Source: Eustoma russellianum (lineage: Eukaryota > Streptophyta > Magnoliopsida > Gentianales > Gentianaceae). From it: DNA of 64,000 bases. How positions within the stretch are numbered: position 1 is the stretch's first letter; the number at the start of each line of letters is the position of its first letter. Location of the stretch: NCBI GenBank assembly GCA_036186865.1, contig AP025040.1:12215736-12279735 (forward strand), in the 5' to 3' direction. Below are positions 11,955 through 23,714 of this stretch, one piece after another. The notes beneath the pieces are model-generated. The model did no database searches, was not told the origin of the DNA, and saw only the letters and a list, made by a program, of their open reading frames with translations. Both the position numbers and the translations under genes were made by a program.

Positions 11955-13505
11955 AGCTGTCCGAGTTGTAGAATGTCAAGACTTTTTTTTCTTAATTCTA
12001 TTTTTTCTATTTACAGTGGGAATTCCCTGTAGGTTTTTTTTTTTTTTGATGCTTCCCTGTAGGTTAAGTTACATCAATTATACCAAGCCGTCCAAAATAA
12101 ACAGTCTGTGTTGGCCTTTTTTGTCATTTTGCAGGGGTTGAAGATGACGACGGAAGAACACCCTTTTTGAATATTTGATAAACGACACAAAAACCGACAT
12201 TTTTTCTGCCCCGGATGTGAAGGAAGATCCTTACTCCTCCCTACCACCCTACTCCACGCCACTCCCTTCCTTTTTGAATAAGACATAAGTTAGTATAAAA
12301 ATTGCTATATCATTATATCAACTAGGGGGAAAGGGATAGACAGAAAAAGGTGCTCACCAATAATTCTATACAAAATATTAACAAAAAAGAAGCAACAAGT
12401 TTTTAATTTTTTGGTGTTTTGTTGTGTTTCATTGGGAAATGAAGAGGGCATTCTTCATATCTTCGAGCTAGAAAATATAAAACAATTATATGTGTCACCA
12501 CCCTTAAGATATGCAAAAATAAATACTTATGCTGTCATGATGGAGCTAGAAATAATAATTTTTTATACGTGCATGAATAAAGAAATGTCCATATTCTAAA
12601 ACATTCAATGAACGTATTAATCACTACTCCGTACAAATAAGAATAGAATATATATACTCGATCTTCACTTTTGAATACATTAAAAGTACGTATATGCAGA
12701 AACATTGTTTTAGGAGAATTGTCCTCTTGTCGATTTATAGTCCAGCTCTAAACTTTTCCGGAGGAAAAAGTCGAAATCCCTTGTGGTTTTTACTGACTCA
12801 ACCTCATGAAGCTTGTAGAGAATGTAAATCAGGTACCTAGCGGTCTCTTAGGTTGGCAGGCTGAACACAAAGACTCATACAAGGTGCCTCCTACAAACTA
12901 TCAGAAGTGGAGCAGTTGACCTCTATAAACTAGCAGAAGTAGAACATTCATACTCCAAGTTTCCCTGAATTCGAACATTTGCATTCTTAGGAGCAATACT
13001 GAACCTGAGTACTAACTAAATTACGTGTTTGGAGACAACTCTAGACCTTTCATTCTTTCTGGTTTTAAGCTTTTCCTCGCTTTTTCAGGGAAAAAACCAA
13101 AAAGAAAAAAAGAAACATATTTTCACCGTTTGAGCTTTGACGAAAAAAACCTCAAAATGTATTATTTATTTAAGTTTTACTTTTAACCTTTTTTAGAATA
13201 AAATAAAAATTATATTTTTTCCAAAGTTAAGTAAATTATACTTTTAGTATTACATGAGATGTAAAGATAAAACAAAATCTAAAATAAAGAAAGTGTCTAA
13301 AGCCATTCGTCAAACTACTACGTAAATTCCGGGAAAAAAACAGAGACATTTTTAGTTAACTTTAACCAAAAATTTTGTTTCTATTTTAATCTTCACTGGT
13401 AGAAAATATAAATATGCGAATTTTAAAATAGAAAAAGTCTAGGGCAAATCAGACAGATGATTCAAGGTTACACAAATTTATGTTATTATTTCCGTTTAAT
13501 ATCTA
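11955..13505. other. Gene-free stretch
   Basis: There is no recognisable gene. The stretch has pyrimidine runs (11985-12050) and AT-rich DNA from 12360 onward, with several poly-A/T tracts between 13080 and 13400. Short open frames have no coding character. Confidence 0.45.
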
Positions 13506-13519
13506 ATGTTCGTAGTTAT

Positions 13520-15505
13520 ATACAACATCAACAATCATACGCAGTATACTATCGCTAGGGTCGCAAGCAAACAATACCTCCATCCCAAACGATAGAGAGT
13601 TTGATTCCAGTGAGACCCTCGCCTCTATATATACTTGCATAGATATCACAATAATAGGAATATGTACTAGTAAAGGGATTTTATTAAACATAAATAGAAA
13701 CCATCTGATATTAAAATCATAACAATGAATATAAACAAATAATTGAAAGACAAAGATCAAAACAAAAAAGTACAAAGTCAACATAAAGTGTAGAGAGTAT
13801 CTAATCCTCTAAGTATACTCCTAATGTGACCTTGTATCTCGCTTACCCCTACTTAACCTTAATCCTATACCTCCATAAACTTCTATCATGTACCATGTCC
13901 TCAGAGAGGTGCAACTCTAATAAGTCATGCCTAATCTGCTCATTCCACGTCAGTTTGGGCCTGTCTTTATTCCTCTTCCTCTCTACAGTGTGGATTTCAA
14001 CTGCTCTGACATACGTTATTATCTGTCTCCTTTTGATATGCTCAAGCCATCTCAATCTCTTCTCTCTTATCTTATCTGCTATACTAGTCACCCTAACCTT
14101 TCTCTGTATACCTTATTTTTATCATGTCTAGCCTGTATGCCCACACATCCATCTCAGTATCATCATCTCTGTTACTTCCATCTTATGCGATTGTGTCGTC
14201 TTGATGGTCCAGCAGTCTGTTCCATATAACATTATCGGTCGCACTGTCACCCTATAAAATTTTTCCTTTAATTTAGTTGGAAAATTCTTGTCACGCAGCA
14301 CCCTTGAGGCCTCCTTCCACCTACACCGACCTGCCTAAATTCAGTGTGATACGTCACTCTCTATGTCCCCATCTTGCTGTACAAATGATCCTAGGTACTT
14401 GAACTTACTTACCTTTGGGACCATTTGACCCTCGATGGTGAGTTGACTATTCTCATTGTCGAGTGTGCCGCTAAAGTCGCAGTGCAGATACTCGGTCTTA
14501 GAACGACTGATCCTTAGACCTTTTCTCTCTAAAGTACCTCGTCACTCCTCTAGTCTCATACTCAGGTTATGTCTACTTTCCGCAACTAATAAAATATCAT
14601 CAGCAAAAAGCATACATCATGGAATTGTCTCTTGGATCGGCTTTGATAACTCATCTAGGACAACTGCAAAAAGAAATAGGCTCGAAGCGGACCCTTGATG
14701 GAGGCATACCTCCACCGGAAATAAGTCTATATTCCCTACAGGTGTATGAACGATTGTTTTCCTCCTATCATACATATCCGTAATTATGTCTATATACTTC
14801 ATTGGAACCCCTCTTGCCTCTAGATTATCCCAAATCAGTCTACGCGGCATTGTATCGTACGCTTTTCAAGATCAATGAAAACCATATGTAGATCGCGCTT
14901 CTTCTCCCTATACTTCTCCATCAATCTCCTTAGAATGTGTGCTGCTTCCGTAGTTGGCCGTCCTAGCATAAAACCAAATTGGTTTACCGTAACTTGAGTT
15001 TCGCCCTTAATTCTAGCGTCGATTACTCTCTCCCATAACTTCATAGTATGACTTAGCAATTTAATCCCCTGTAATTCTCAAAATAACGTGCGTCTCCTTT
15101 TTTCTTATATAGAGGGACCACTATACTCCTTCTCCACTCATCTGGCATTTTTCTCTTTTTTTTTTGGAAATAAGGTTGAACATAGTAATTAGACATTGAA
15201 CCTCTTCCTCTCCTAAACACTTTCACGCCTCAATTAGTATGTTATCTAGACCAACTGCCTTATCTCTTCCCATCTTCATAAGTGCTCTCATCACCTCTCC
15301 TTGTGTGATGCTCCGATAGTCGTAGTTATTATGTTGTCGTTTTTTAGTAGTGATGCTTTCTCTTTCTTCGTATCGATCCTCCCGTTGTTGAAAAGGTCGT
15401 GAAAGTATGTATGTCATTGCCCCTTGATGTCTTGTTCTTTGACTAAAATATGTTCATATTCTCCCTTTATAAACTTCAGGACTTCCTTTATAAACTTCAG
15501 GGTAG
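13520..15505 (-). mobile_element. 5'-truncated RTE-like LINE
   Basis: On the minus strand, interrupted reading frames give non-LTR reverse transcriptase segments in order: a start of the RT domain (LWERVIDARIKG..NQFGF..GRPTTEAAHILRR, about 15060-14840), GVPMKYIDIITDMYDR and GSASSLFLFAVVLDELSKPIQ (about 14850-14620), then the catalytic box FADDILL at about 14592-14618. The C-terminal domain ends with RLRWLEHIKRR and a TWNEQIRHDLLELHLSEDMVHDRSLW segment near 14045-13860. Stops interrupt the frame. The element ends at a TTG/ATG-rich tail near 13520 and is flanked by TGTTCGTAGTTAT at 13507-13519 and 15506-15518, a 13-bp TSD. The upstream endonuclease is missing, as expected for a 5'-truncated insertion. 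Confidence 0.85.
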
Positions 15506-15518
15506 TGTTCGTAGTTAT

Positions 15519-15801
15519 CTAGACACCATAAATACACTAACACGTCATATCACTATTAGCGTATCATTTATGCAGATACATATAAAGCCGGGTGTCTCAA
15601 TGGAAGCAAACTTTATTATTTAGGATGGAGATATTATTTGTCTGTCTCTTACCTTCTCCGGCCCTACCGATAGTTTTTGTTGCCGACTCTCTATCTTTCA
15701 GCATGAAGGTATTGTTTTTCTGTCTCTTATATTTCCCGACTCTAACGATAGTTTTTGTTGCCGTTGTGATATACTGGGTATGTGTTGTTGTTGTTATGTA
15801 G
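15519..15801 (+). mobile_element. RTE-like LINE 3' tail, second copy
   Basis: The phrase GTGTCTCAATGGAAGCAAAC and a twice-repeated CCTACCGATAGTTTTTGTTGCCG-type segment match the 3' untranslated tail of the LINE at 13.5 kb and of the tail at 17.9 kb. It ends in a TGTTGT microsatellite at about 15783-15797. Confidence 0.65.
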
Positions 15802-15804
15802 ACA

Positions 15805-16205
15805 CCACGTATACCTGTCGCTCTTTTCTCTCCTTGCTTTAAACAAGATAAATTAACCATTCCCTCGTCTCATCTCCATCGATGTGTCTAAATCTTCTTG
15901 ATGTAAAAGATTTTTCAAAGTCTTAACACAAAAACCAATAATATGAAGATTGAAATTGTTTTGATGGTATTATCTGAAGAAGAAAGAAAGTCAAATTTGC
16001 ATTTGTGGAAACATTACAAAGGAACAAAATGTCTGAAGATGTTTTTAGAGTATGATTAATAACATTTTTGCCACTTGTTGTTTGGTATTATATGAACTCC
16101 AGATTTATGTGGTGTGTCTCTATATATATGTATATATTATTTTAGATGGTCCGGAACTGTGAACTTAAATTGAATGTATACAATTTTGGAGAAAAAAAAT
16201 AATTG
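15805..16205. other. Gene-free stretch
   Basis: The sequence is AT-rich. No gene or recognised repeat was found. Confidence 0.45.
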
Positions 16206-16209
16206 ATAT

Positions 16210-16800
16210 TGTTGAAACTTGAGCAGGTGAGACACATATCCACTCTAAACCTTAAGGCTTAAGACAATGGATGATGATACATTATCCTCATATAGCCTAT
16301 ATATTTTTTTCAAATTGACCAACACGGGATAATATCCTCAACAGCTGTCCTCACGTGGCAACTTGGCTTGACATACACACGCGTCTTAAAAACCGTCCTT
16401 AATACAAACCAATTGGGTGAGGGGAGACTATTTTTCTCAAAATTGCCAATATTGGATAATATTCTCAACACCCCTTCTCACGTGGCAACATGAGTTGACA
16501 TATACAAGCGCCTTAGAAACCGTCCTAAATCACAAACCACAAGCCAGACATGAACAACCACAAACCAGACATGAACATCTAGATTTGGTGAGGAAGAGAC
16601 AATAAATGGCCAACCATGGGCCAGACAAGATGTGAGTCCGTATTTTAAATTGGCTCTGACACCATGTTGAAACTTGGACATGTGAGGCCCATATCCACTA
16701 AGTTGTTAGATGGTGGTACCCTCATATAACAAATAGATTTTTCTTCAAATTGGCGAATGTGAGAAGAGATATGTGTGCATTTCTTTTCTTTTTAACATAT
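16210..16800 (-). mobile_element. TRIM-like retroelement remnant
   Basis: Two direct copies of TGTTGAAACTTG (16210 and 16665), each followed by GTGAG..C.CATATCCACT and a CCTCATATA..TCAAATTG segment, behave like short LTRs. Next to the second copy, the minus strand reads TGGTGTCAGAGCC (16652-16664), a primer-binding-site-like sequence for tRNA-Met. The non-coding core of about 350 bases contains a roughly 126-bp internal duplication (CTCACGTGGCAAC.. at about 16353 and 16479). The size and lack of genes fit a TRIM. Confidence 0.5.
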
Positions 16801-16804
16801 AATA

Positions 16805-17215
16805 CATTCGTTATTTGTTTCCATGGTGTAGGACTATTTAAAATTTGTCGGAAAGGGATTCAAATCAATTAAGATTCTTCCGCAGGATTTTTAATTCTTA
16901 TCGTAGCATAAGCAGCCAAAATGCATGCATCTATCGGGTTTCAAAATCAATCAGATATCAAAGGCCTATCTAATTGGGATAAAGGCATATTGATTACTCT
17001 ATATCGTCTTTTCTGCTGTCTGGTTTTGCCCTATTTGTCTACAAAAAGAATAATAAAAGGAATATATATTATCTTCTTCCCTAAAAAGCCGATGGCAACC
17101 AAAGAAAAATAAAAAAGAAAGTGGACCACAGAATTGGTCTGGTGCCAAGCAGTCCCTCTCTCGTCCGTCACCCACCGGTTCATTCTCTCGGGTTGATCTG
17201 TGTCATTTATCGTGC
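16805..17215. other. Gene-free stretch
   Basis: No gene was recognised. A GC-richer patch at about 17115-17200 has no recognised motif. Confidence 0.4.
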
Positions 17216-18035
17216 ATATTGATTATGACATTATGTTTTTTAGAGGTCTTAGTCATTTTGGAATGTGTGGACACACAAGAGTATCAGGAGGTCACAATTA
17301 CAGAAGACGGAAGTAACAGAGATGAAGATGTTGAGGTAGATGTGTTCGCATACAAGGCTAGACCGGATCAGAAACAATGTGTTTCGAAAAAAGTTAGGCG
17401 TAACTAGTATAGCAGATAAGATAAGGGAGAGAAGAATGAGATGATTTGGGCATGTCAAGCGGAGACAGACAACGGCGTCAGCCAGGGCAATTGAAAGCCT
17501 CATTGTAGAGGGAAACAGGAGTAAAGACAGACACAAAATGACTTGGGATGAGCAGATTAGGCACGACCTACTAGATTTGCACCTCTCTGAGGACATGGTC
17601 TAGGATAGGAGTTCATGGAGACATAAGATTAAGGTTAACGAGGTATATGTCATATATAGGGACACCTTAGAGTATATTTAGGGACATAGATAGGCGTAGA
17701 CACTATCTACGCTTAGTTGACTTTGCACTTGTTTGTTTATGTTTTACCAGTGTTCTGCATTACATGTACATATACATGTTACGTGTATTTTAATACCGAA
17801 AGTCTCTTCTTTGTATTTCTTGAATTCTCTCATTAACACACTAGCACATCATATCTATATTATTATGTCATTTATGTAGGTACATATAGAGGCGGGGGTC
17901 TCACTGGAAGCAGACTCTCTATCCCTTGGGACATAGGTATTGTTTGCCTACCACTTACCCTCCCCAAACCCTAGCGATAGCTTTTATTATCGTTGGGATA
18001 TACTGGGTACGGATGATGATGATGATGAAGTCATT
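17216..18035 (+). mobile_element. RTE-like LINE 3' end, third copy (plus strand)
   Basis: It encodes the degenerate C-terminal end of the LINE protein (RWFGHVKRRQ and a TWDEQIRHDLLDLHLSEDMV segment, about 17430-17600). The 3' tail includes GGGGGTCTCACTGGAAGCAGAC near 17895 and a (GAT)n microsatellite at 18012-18028. It is the same family as the element at 13.5-15.5 kb. The reverse transcriptase core is absent. Confidence 0.75.
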
Positions 18036-18053
18036 TTGGGATGTGATTGCTTA

Positions 18054-18544
18054 GGGGCATTTGGTTCGTACTTAGGTATCGGAATCTGAATCGGAATGGG
18101 TTTGACAGTATATGAGTTTGACAGTGTATGTGTCTGACAGTGTATGAGTTTGGACATAAAAGTCATAGTTGTTTGACTTGGAATGGGAATATGCATGATT
18201 GCCATTGATAGCGTTTCGAACGTATTGGAATTGATGAGTATCGAAGGTGGGCGGCCAGAAAACTAGTCGGAAGAATTTGACCAGCCAAAATAGTGTCCCA
18301 CCGGCGGCGGCCGGCAGCCGGCAGCGTTGACTGGCCGGGTCCTTTGACCGGCCTGTTTGACCATTGGGGTGTGTGGGGGCAGCCGGAGTGGGTTGAGGAT
18401 GGTCAGGCTCGAAACCCATACCCCATATTATACTCAGATATTAATGCGAAACTCATACCCCCAATTTTACCAAATAACGTGTATAGGTTTGGAGACCCTC
18501 CAAACCCATACCCTTAATGAAGAAGCCCCCAACCAAACACCCTC
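18054..18544. mobile_element. PIF/Harbinger-like non-autonomous element, copy A (491 bp)
   Basis: The ends are GGGGCATTTGGTT and, inverted, GAGGGTGTTTGGTT. The element is flanked by TTA on both sides (18051-18053 and 18545-18547). A 3-bp TTA duplication and GGG..TTTGGTT ends are typical of PIF/Harbinger (Tourist-like) elements. The interior holds a GC-rich CCGGCNGCCGGC block near 18300-18360 and CAGTGTATGAGTTTGA-type repeats at 18105-18150. No ORF for a transposase is present. Confidence 0.75.
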
Positions 18545-18748
18545 TTAGTCAAATTTGTATTCCACTTCACTACTTCATGAGTAAAATTTAGAGTTTTAAT
18601 TTTTTTTCCCAGAGAATTCTTGTTTTTACATATAAAAAAAGTAAAACGGAGTAGTACCTTATACTAGAAATTTATGTTCCGTCATTTTTCACTTTCGATT
18701 TTGGTTTTGCAAAACAAACCAGAGACATTATGGGGCTCAGTTTCCGTG

Positions 18749-18911
18749 TTCAGATCTCCTCACCGCATCCCTTCACCGCGTGCATCACCGCGTGACACGT
18801 GGCAGGTGGTGAGCTGGATGAAGGCCTCATCCAGCCTCACCACACCCCTACTGCCACGTGTCGTGTTGTGGGGATCGCGTTGACTCACCGCGCGGTGGGG
18901 AGATCCCATCC
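18749..18911. mobile_element. Foldback MITE with paired G-boxes, copy 2
   Basis: The inverted ends are CAGATCTCCTCACCGC and GGGATCTCCCCACCGC. Palindromic arms carry ACACGTGGC (core 18796-18801) and GCCACGTGT (core 18855-18860), with GGATGAGG/CCTCATCC near the centre. It is the same family as copies 1, 3 and 4. Confidence 0.75.
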
Positions 18912-18914
18912 GCA

Positions 18915-19375
18915 TGTTTCCTCCAACATTTAAATCATCATTTCTCAAAAGGGCCGGAGGTAGGAGTTCGGAATTACCGAACTTGATTTGGAATAAATGT
19001 TTTATATAATTAATAACTGTAAATTGACTTCTTCTTTAAGAGGTATAATATTATAATAGGAGTTTGATTTCTTCTAATAGTGCTTTTTTTTTTTAAAAAA
19101 AAAATATAGGATAGTGCCTCTATTGATAATGATCTATTACCTGAGCAAGATAAAGGTTCGAGGCATAAAAATTATCCACTACGATTCTTAGAGATGTATT
19201 CATGGTAGATAATTAATTAATTATATTAGGCATAAGACACACGAAAAAACTTATTACAAAAATTAGCAGTTATTATGATATAAATATAACTCTCATGTAC
19301 AGTTATTTCATTTGTCTTCTTTCAATTATGTATGCTCAAGCTCACCCACTAATATAACCAAAAACCATTAAAGGA
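18915..19375. other. Gene-free AT-rich stretch
   Basis: There is no gene. An A/T homopolymer stretch lies at 19085-19108. Confidence 0.45.
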
Positions 19376-19377
19376 TG

Positions 19378-19545
19378 TTTCCGGTGCATTAGACTCTATG
19401 TTTACGCAGGGTCTGGAGAGGGGCTGAATCGCTTTGCGACCTGATGTACGCAGCATTACCCTATACTTTGTGCAAGAAGCTGTTTCGCCGCCTCAAAATC
19501 ACAAAGCAGTAAACTTACCAGTTGTTCTGAGGTCCAATCTCTAAA
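19378..19545 (-). mobile_element. Au-type SINE, copy 3
   Basis: On the minus strand it has an AGAACAACTGGTAAGTTTAC head, AAACAGCTTCTTGCACAAAG, TATAGGGTAATGCTGCGTACATC and an AGACCCTGCGTAAACATAG tail. This is the Au SINE order with moderate decay. It sits about 370 bp upstream of the HNH-like gene. Confidence 0.75.
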
Positions 19546-19917
19546 AGCAAAACTACTAATATATGTAAAAAAATGTTATCATTTTTTTTTTTGAGCTGCT
19601 ATGCAATCAAGTTAAATTTAAATGATTTCTCCCCTGAAGCCTAGTTTGGGCCTATACCAGACGCATGATGCTCCAAATTTGGGACCCATTTCCATTCATC
19701 AAGGAGATCAAGGCCCGTGGCTCAGGCTCATAGAATGTAGCCGTTACACCAGCTCCCTTTTCAAAAACAAAGAGCTCTCTAGTAAAACTATTTTTCGAAA
19801 GCATTTGACCGTTAACGTTCTCTCTGATTTGCAGCAAACTTTCTTCTTCTACTTCTCTTCTGTTCTGTTCTGAGGTGAAATAATCTCCTCTGATAAATTC
19901 CACTAAAATAGACTGTA

Positions 19918-22900
19918 ATGGAGTTCGACCTCTCATTCAGCCGTGAAGAGATGGCTGTTGATGAAGATCTAGGTTACCCAATTGCATACAAGAAGCTTTG
20001 CAGAGAAAAAAGTTCTGGGCTTTTTGATTGTGGCCCTCCTTTCAATTTCATCCCATCCGGTTTGTCTCAGCGGGAGGTAAAGTAAAATTTCAGACCCTTT
20101 TCCTTTTATGGCTTGTCTGATTGCAAATTTCTTTTATCGATTCTTGATTTACAAGGTTTTTGTTGATTTCGAAGTTAATTTCATTCATTTTTCTGGTGCT
20201 GTCGCATCTTCTCTTGGGCATTTAATTTATCTTGGTTTTACTCTGCTGTTATCACATGAAATATCATATTCCACATCTAATTGGATTTTCATTTAATTCT
20301 TCTTGGGTGGCGGAGGAAAAAGGGGGAACAAAATAATTTTTTTAAAAATCTACATACTATGACTAGCAATATGATACAAAATCAAGAACTCCAACTTAGA
20401 AATTGTAGCCTTAAAATAAATGGGTTTTGAGTACATTACATTTTTGGTAGAAATTTTTAATTGAAATATCCAGCTCTCTCCAAATAATGTGTAACAGCCT
20501 CTCTCTGTAATAGCAGAGGTTATACTATATACACTTTGAGAATGCTTGGAATTAGATGCTGTCACATGGCCCTCTGATATATTATCTTGTGTACATACTA
20601 CATAGTTTAGGCAGCGTACTTAGATTTTCTTCAGAATAAATGGTTAAGCAAAGACACTGTTCATTCTGAAATTTTAGCGGCAAACTGCTTGAGTCAGTTA
20701 ATTTGGTCATGCATATCCTGCTTTACATTTTAGCAACTATTTGGACTCAAATGTTGATGCCTACATAAAATGCTATTGCTGAAGTAATTTTATCCCAGGC
20801 TCTTAGATACAAATAATTGGATGACATGTTTCCAGTACTCAACCTACAAGCAAACCCGACTAAAAAGACCAATATTTTTGTCAGCCTCCTTTGGAAACAA
20901 CTCAATCACCTGGGGTAAACCATCTTTAATTTTGTATATATTTTCTTTGCAAGCAAGATATTTTTGGCATCTGATGTATTATTTCCAATATTGCTGGCAA
21001 TTTTCAGGAACGCTGGATTTGATCCAGATTTGTTTCGTATAGATCCTTATGGCAATGTTCTGTATTATCATGCGGATTCAGCTTCACCACTTGCATGGGA
21101 TATTGATCACTGGTTTCCACTCTCAAGTAATGATGTTTCAAGATTAGTTATGTCATGCATCACTATATAGATTTGTAAAGAGTCATATTTAATGCAGGAG
21201 GAGGATTGACTGTGGCTAGCAATGTAAGGATTTTACAATGGCAAGTTTGCCAAAAGAAGCATGATCAACTGGAATTCCTGATACCCTGGTGGGATCTTCA
21301 ACTGGGCATATCCATCAACCAGTTCTTGTCTATCTTTGCTTCTGCAAACTCGGATTTCAGGTTTGGCTTTTATTTCCAGTTAATTCTTTAACTATAAATA
21401 TAAAGATATTCTGATACATTGTTTAGTTAAAAATCTTCAGGCACAGAGCATTTTCATGGCTATTTTCACAAGGTGAATGTGAGGAATTGAATGGTTATCG
21501 GACAGTGGATTCACACGCTTTTCCACATCATTTTGTTGAATCAAAAGAAAAGATAGGTTTGGCACCAGCTGCCGTTGTTCTGTCTAGAAGGGAATCTTAT
21601 GAAACCTCATCAGTACTTAGATCACTGGATGTCAACAGAAAACAAAGATCAAGCACCCCTATTGTCGGTTAGTTGGACAATTAAATACTTGACCTTCCGA
21701 TCTTACTTGACCTTATATAAAATGGTAATGGGTATTTGATTATGAGAAACTGTGGGATATGGTAAATACCTCTTGGTGTTATTCGATTATTTTGTTTACA
21801 AGAATTCTTTCTGTTTTTGGCAGCTGTAAAAAAGTTAATGCATCCTTTAAAAGAAAATGAAGAACCATGCAGCAATCCTTATCAGGCCATTGTCCTGGCT
21901 AGAGACTCCCTGAGACAGCAGGAAGAAACAGCAAAGATGGAAGCTGAAACAAAGAAATTAGATGCTGAAGTAAGTGACATGAGGCAGAAGACTGAAGATG
22001 AAAAACTTGACATTCAAGAGTTGGAGTTGGTTCTACTAAAAAGAAAAAGGCGGGCTGAAAAGTGTAGACGGCTAGCAGAGACACAATCTTCGTATCGAGC
22101 AATGCTAGAGAAGATGATTCGAGATGCCATCCACCAGTAGGATTTACATTTAAATAACATTATGATTACAACACAATGCTCTAAATGGTTGCGACAATGA
22201 CTTGAATGTTGGGATTTGTGTGCCTTGCAGGAGTGTTGTGTATAAAGAACAAGTTAGACTAAATCAAGCAGCTGCCAATGCTCTTATGGCTAGACTTGAG
22301 GCTCAGAAAGCAATTTGTGATTCATCAGAGAGAGAACTTTACAAGAAGCACATGCAACGCGATGAGCTAGAGAAGCAAATAAGACCTGAATGGGAACACG
22401 CAAGGAAAAGATCAAGAATGGATGACATTCTTGGTCAAGAGGAAGATGAAAAAACTGATTCATATTTTCCAAGAAATGAGCCAGATACTTACATGAAGAT
22501 GAAAAGTATAATGCATGATTCATGCGTGACAAGGCAGGATGATAGAAGCATCCTCTCTCTTCAAGGATCGAAATCAAAAGTTCGCTTCCACAAGGAACTG
22601 AGGAAGTTTCTGGAAGAGGAGCAGCAGAGAGGAGCCGGAGTATCCTGCTCCATCAAGAGAGATGAAGAGCAAGAACATTGGCAGGAGGATAGCCAAAAAG
22701 ATGCCCTTGTAGCTGGCATTATAGAGCCACAGGGACTCAAGGCTGGTACAATTATAGCAGCAGATGAAAATATAAATGAGGGAAAACTTCATAATTATAT
22801 AGGAGATACTGAGAGGATATTGAATCTTCATTTTCCAGCACCAAAAGAACCAGAAATTGAGGAGGATGAAGAGATGAGAAATCAGCGTGGCAAAGGAAAT

Positions 22901-23710
22901 GTAGAAAGATGGCTTCAAATGTTGCTAGATGCAGAAAAAGAAGATGCTACTTTAAAATCTCAAGATGATAATGAAGAAGCTAGGGCTATAGACATTGTAA
23001 GCTCTCTTGATCTCTTATATCCACACAAAGATGTTAAGCTTTCAAATGTTCAAAAGTGCAGGGAGAATGAGAGTTTGGACCAGGTCAAGGATCACCAACT
23101 TATCCTAACTAAAGATGCTAAGAAAAATGAAGAAATTGTTGAGCTGGAACCTGTGAGAAAGTCATCATACTCGTATGACCAGGAAGGGTACAAGAAAAGC
23201 CGAGCAACTACTCCAAAGATTTTGGACCTGGTGGTCAAGGATCAGCAGATTATCCTAACTAAAGATGCTAAAAGAAATGAAGAAATTGTTGAGCTGGACC
23301 CTGTGAGGAAGTCATCATACTCATCCAACCAGGACGGGAGCAAGAAAAGCCGAGCAAATACTCCAATGAGGGGCAGAGATATTTCCATGAACAACCCTTC
23401 TTACAAACCGGCATCGTGGAAAACTAACCTTAAAGCCACTGAAAATCGTAAAAGCAATGCTGCAAACGAGCAACCAGAAATAGTTGGCAAGGAAAAGGAA
23501 CTTACGAGATCTGGGAGTTCCCGAGCATTTAGGAGGATCCCATCTTCTCCATCTCTTATTTTGAGTGGCATGAAGAAGAGAGTTGATTGCATAGGAAAGA
23601 AGCCTTTAGTGATTGGTGATGATTATGATGGTGGTGGAAATGAAAAGCATACAGGAGAAAACATCTTCAGATCAACCATCAAAACAATGAAGAGAGCAGT
23701 GAAGATCTGA
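19918..23710 (+). pseudogene. HNH-motif plus coiled-coil protein gene, in-frame TAA in exon 2
   Basis: Seven exons fit with consistent GT-AG phases: 19918-20076, 20799-20914, 21008-21126, 21198-21360, 21441-21667, 21824-22136 and 22231-23710. Together they give 858 codons. The N-terminal region begins MEFDLSFSREEMAVDEDLGY. Residues 104-153 contain IDPYGNVLYY, then WDIDHWFP-LSRGG (H126), SN (N140) and KKH (H153). I read this as an HNH-nuclease-like ββα-metal motif; that is inference. Residues of about 285-440 form a long charged coiled coil. The C-terminal third is acidic, then basic, and holds a 50-residue tandem duplication. I know this architecture as a conserved but uncharacterised plant protein. 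Codon 59 is TAA (20814-20816), between otherwise well-aligned segments, so translation from the first ATG would stop. An in-frame ATG at 20826 could still give a protein with the HNH-like domain. The alternatives are an allele-specific nonsense mutation or a sequence error. Confidence 0.75.
23080..23379 (+). repeat. 150-bp tandem duplication inside exon 7
   Basis: Two in-frame units of 150 bp (50 codons) share GGTCAAGGATC at 23083 and 23233, CTAACTAAAGATGCTAA and GTGAGRAAGTCATCATAC. At protein level each reads LTKDAK-NEEIVEL-PVRKSSYS. The copies differ at about one base in ten, so the duplication is not very recent. Confidence 0.85.
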
Positions 23711-23714
23711 TTTT

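Noticed and set aside
13826..14229. Plus-strand open frames of about 100 codons
   Set aside because: They are antisense to the LINE reverse-transcriptase C-terminal region on the minus strand.
22202..23710. Separate gene starting with the ATG at 22202
   Set aside because: The first nine codons are intronic; a TTGCAG acceptor at 22230 continues the frame from the upstream exon in phase.
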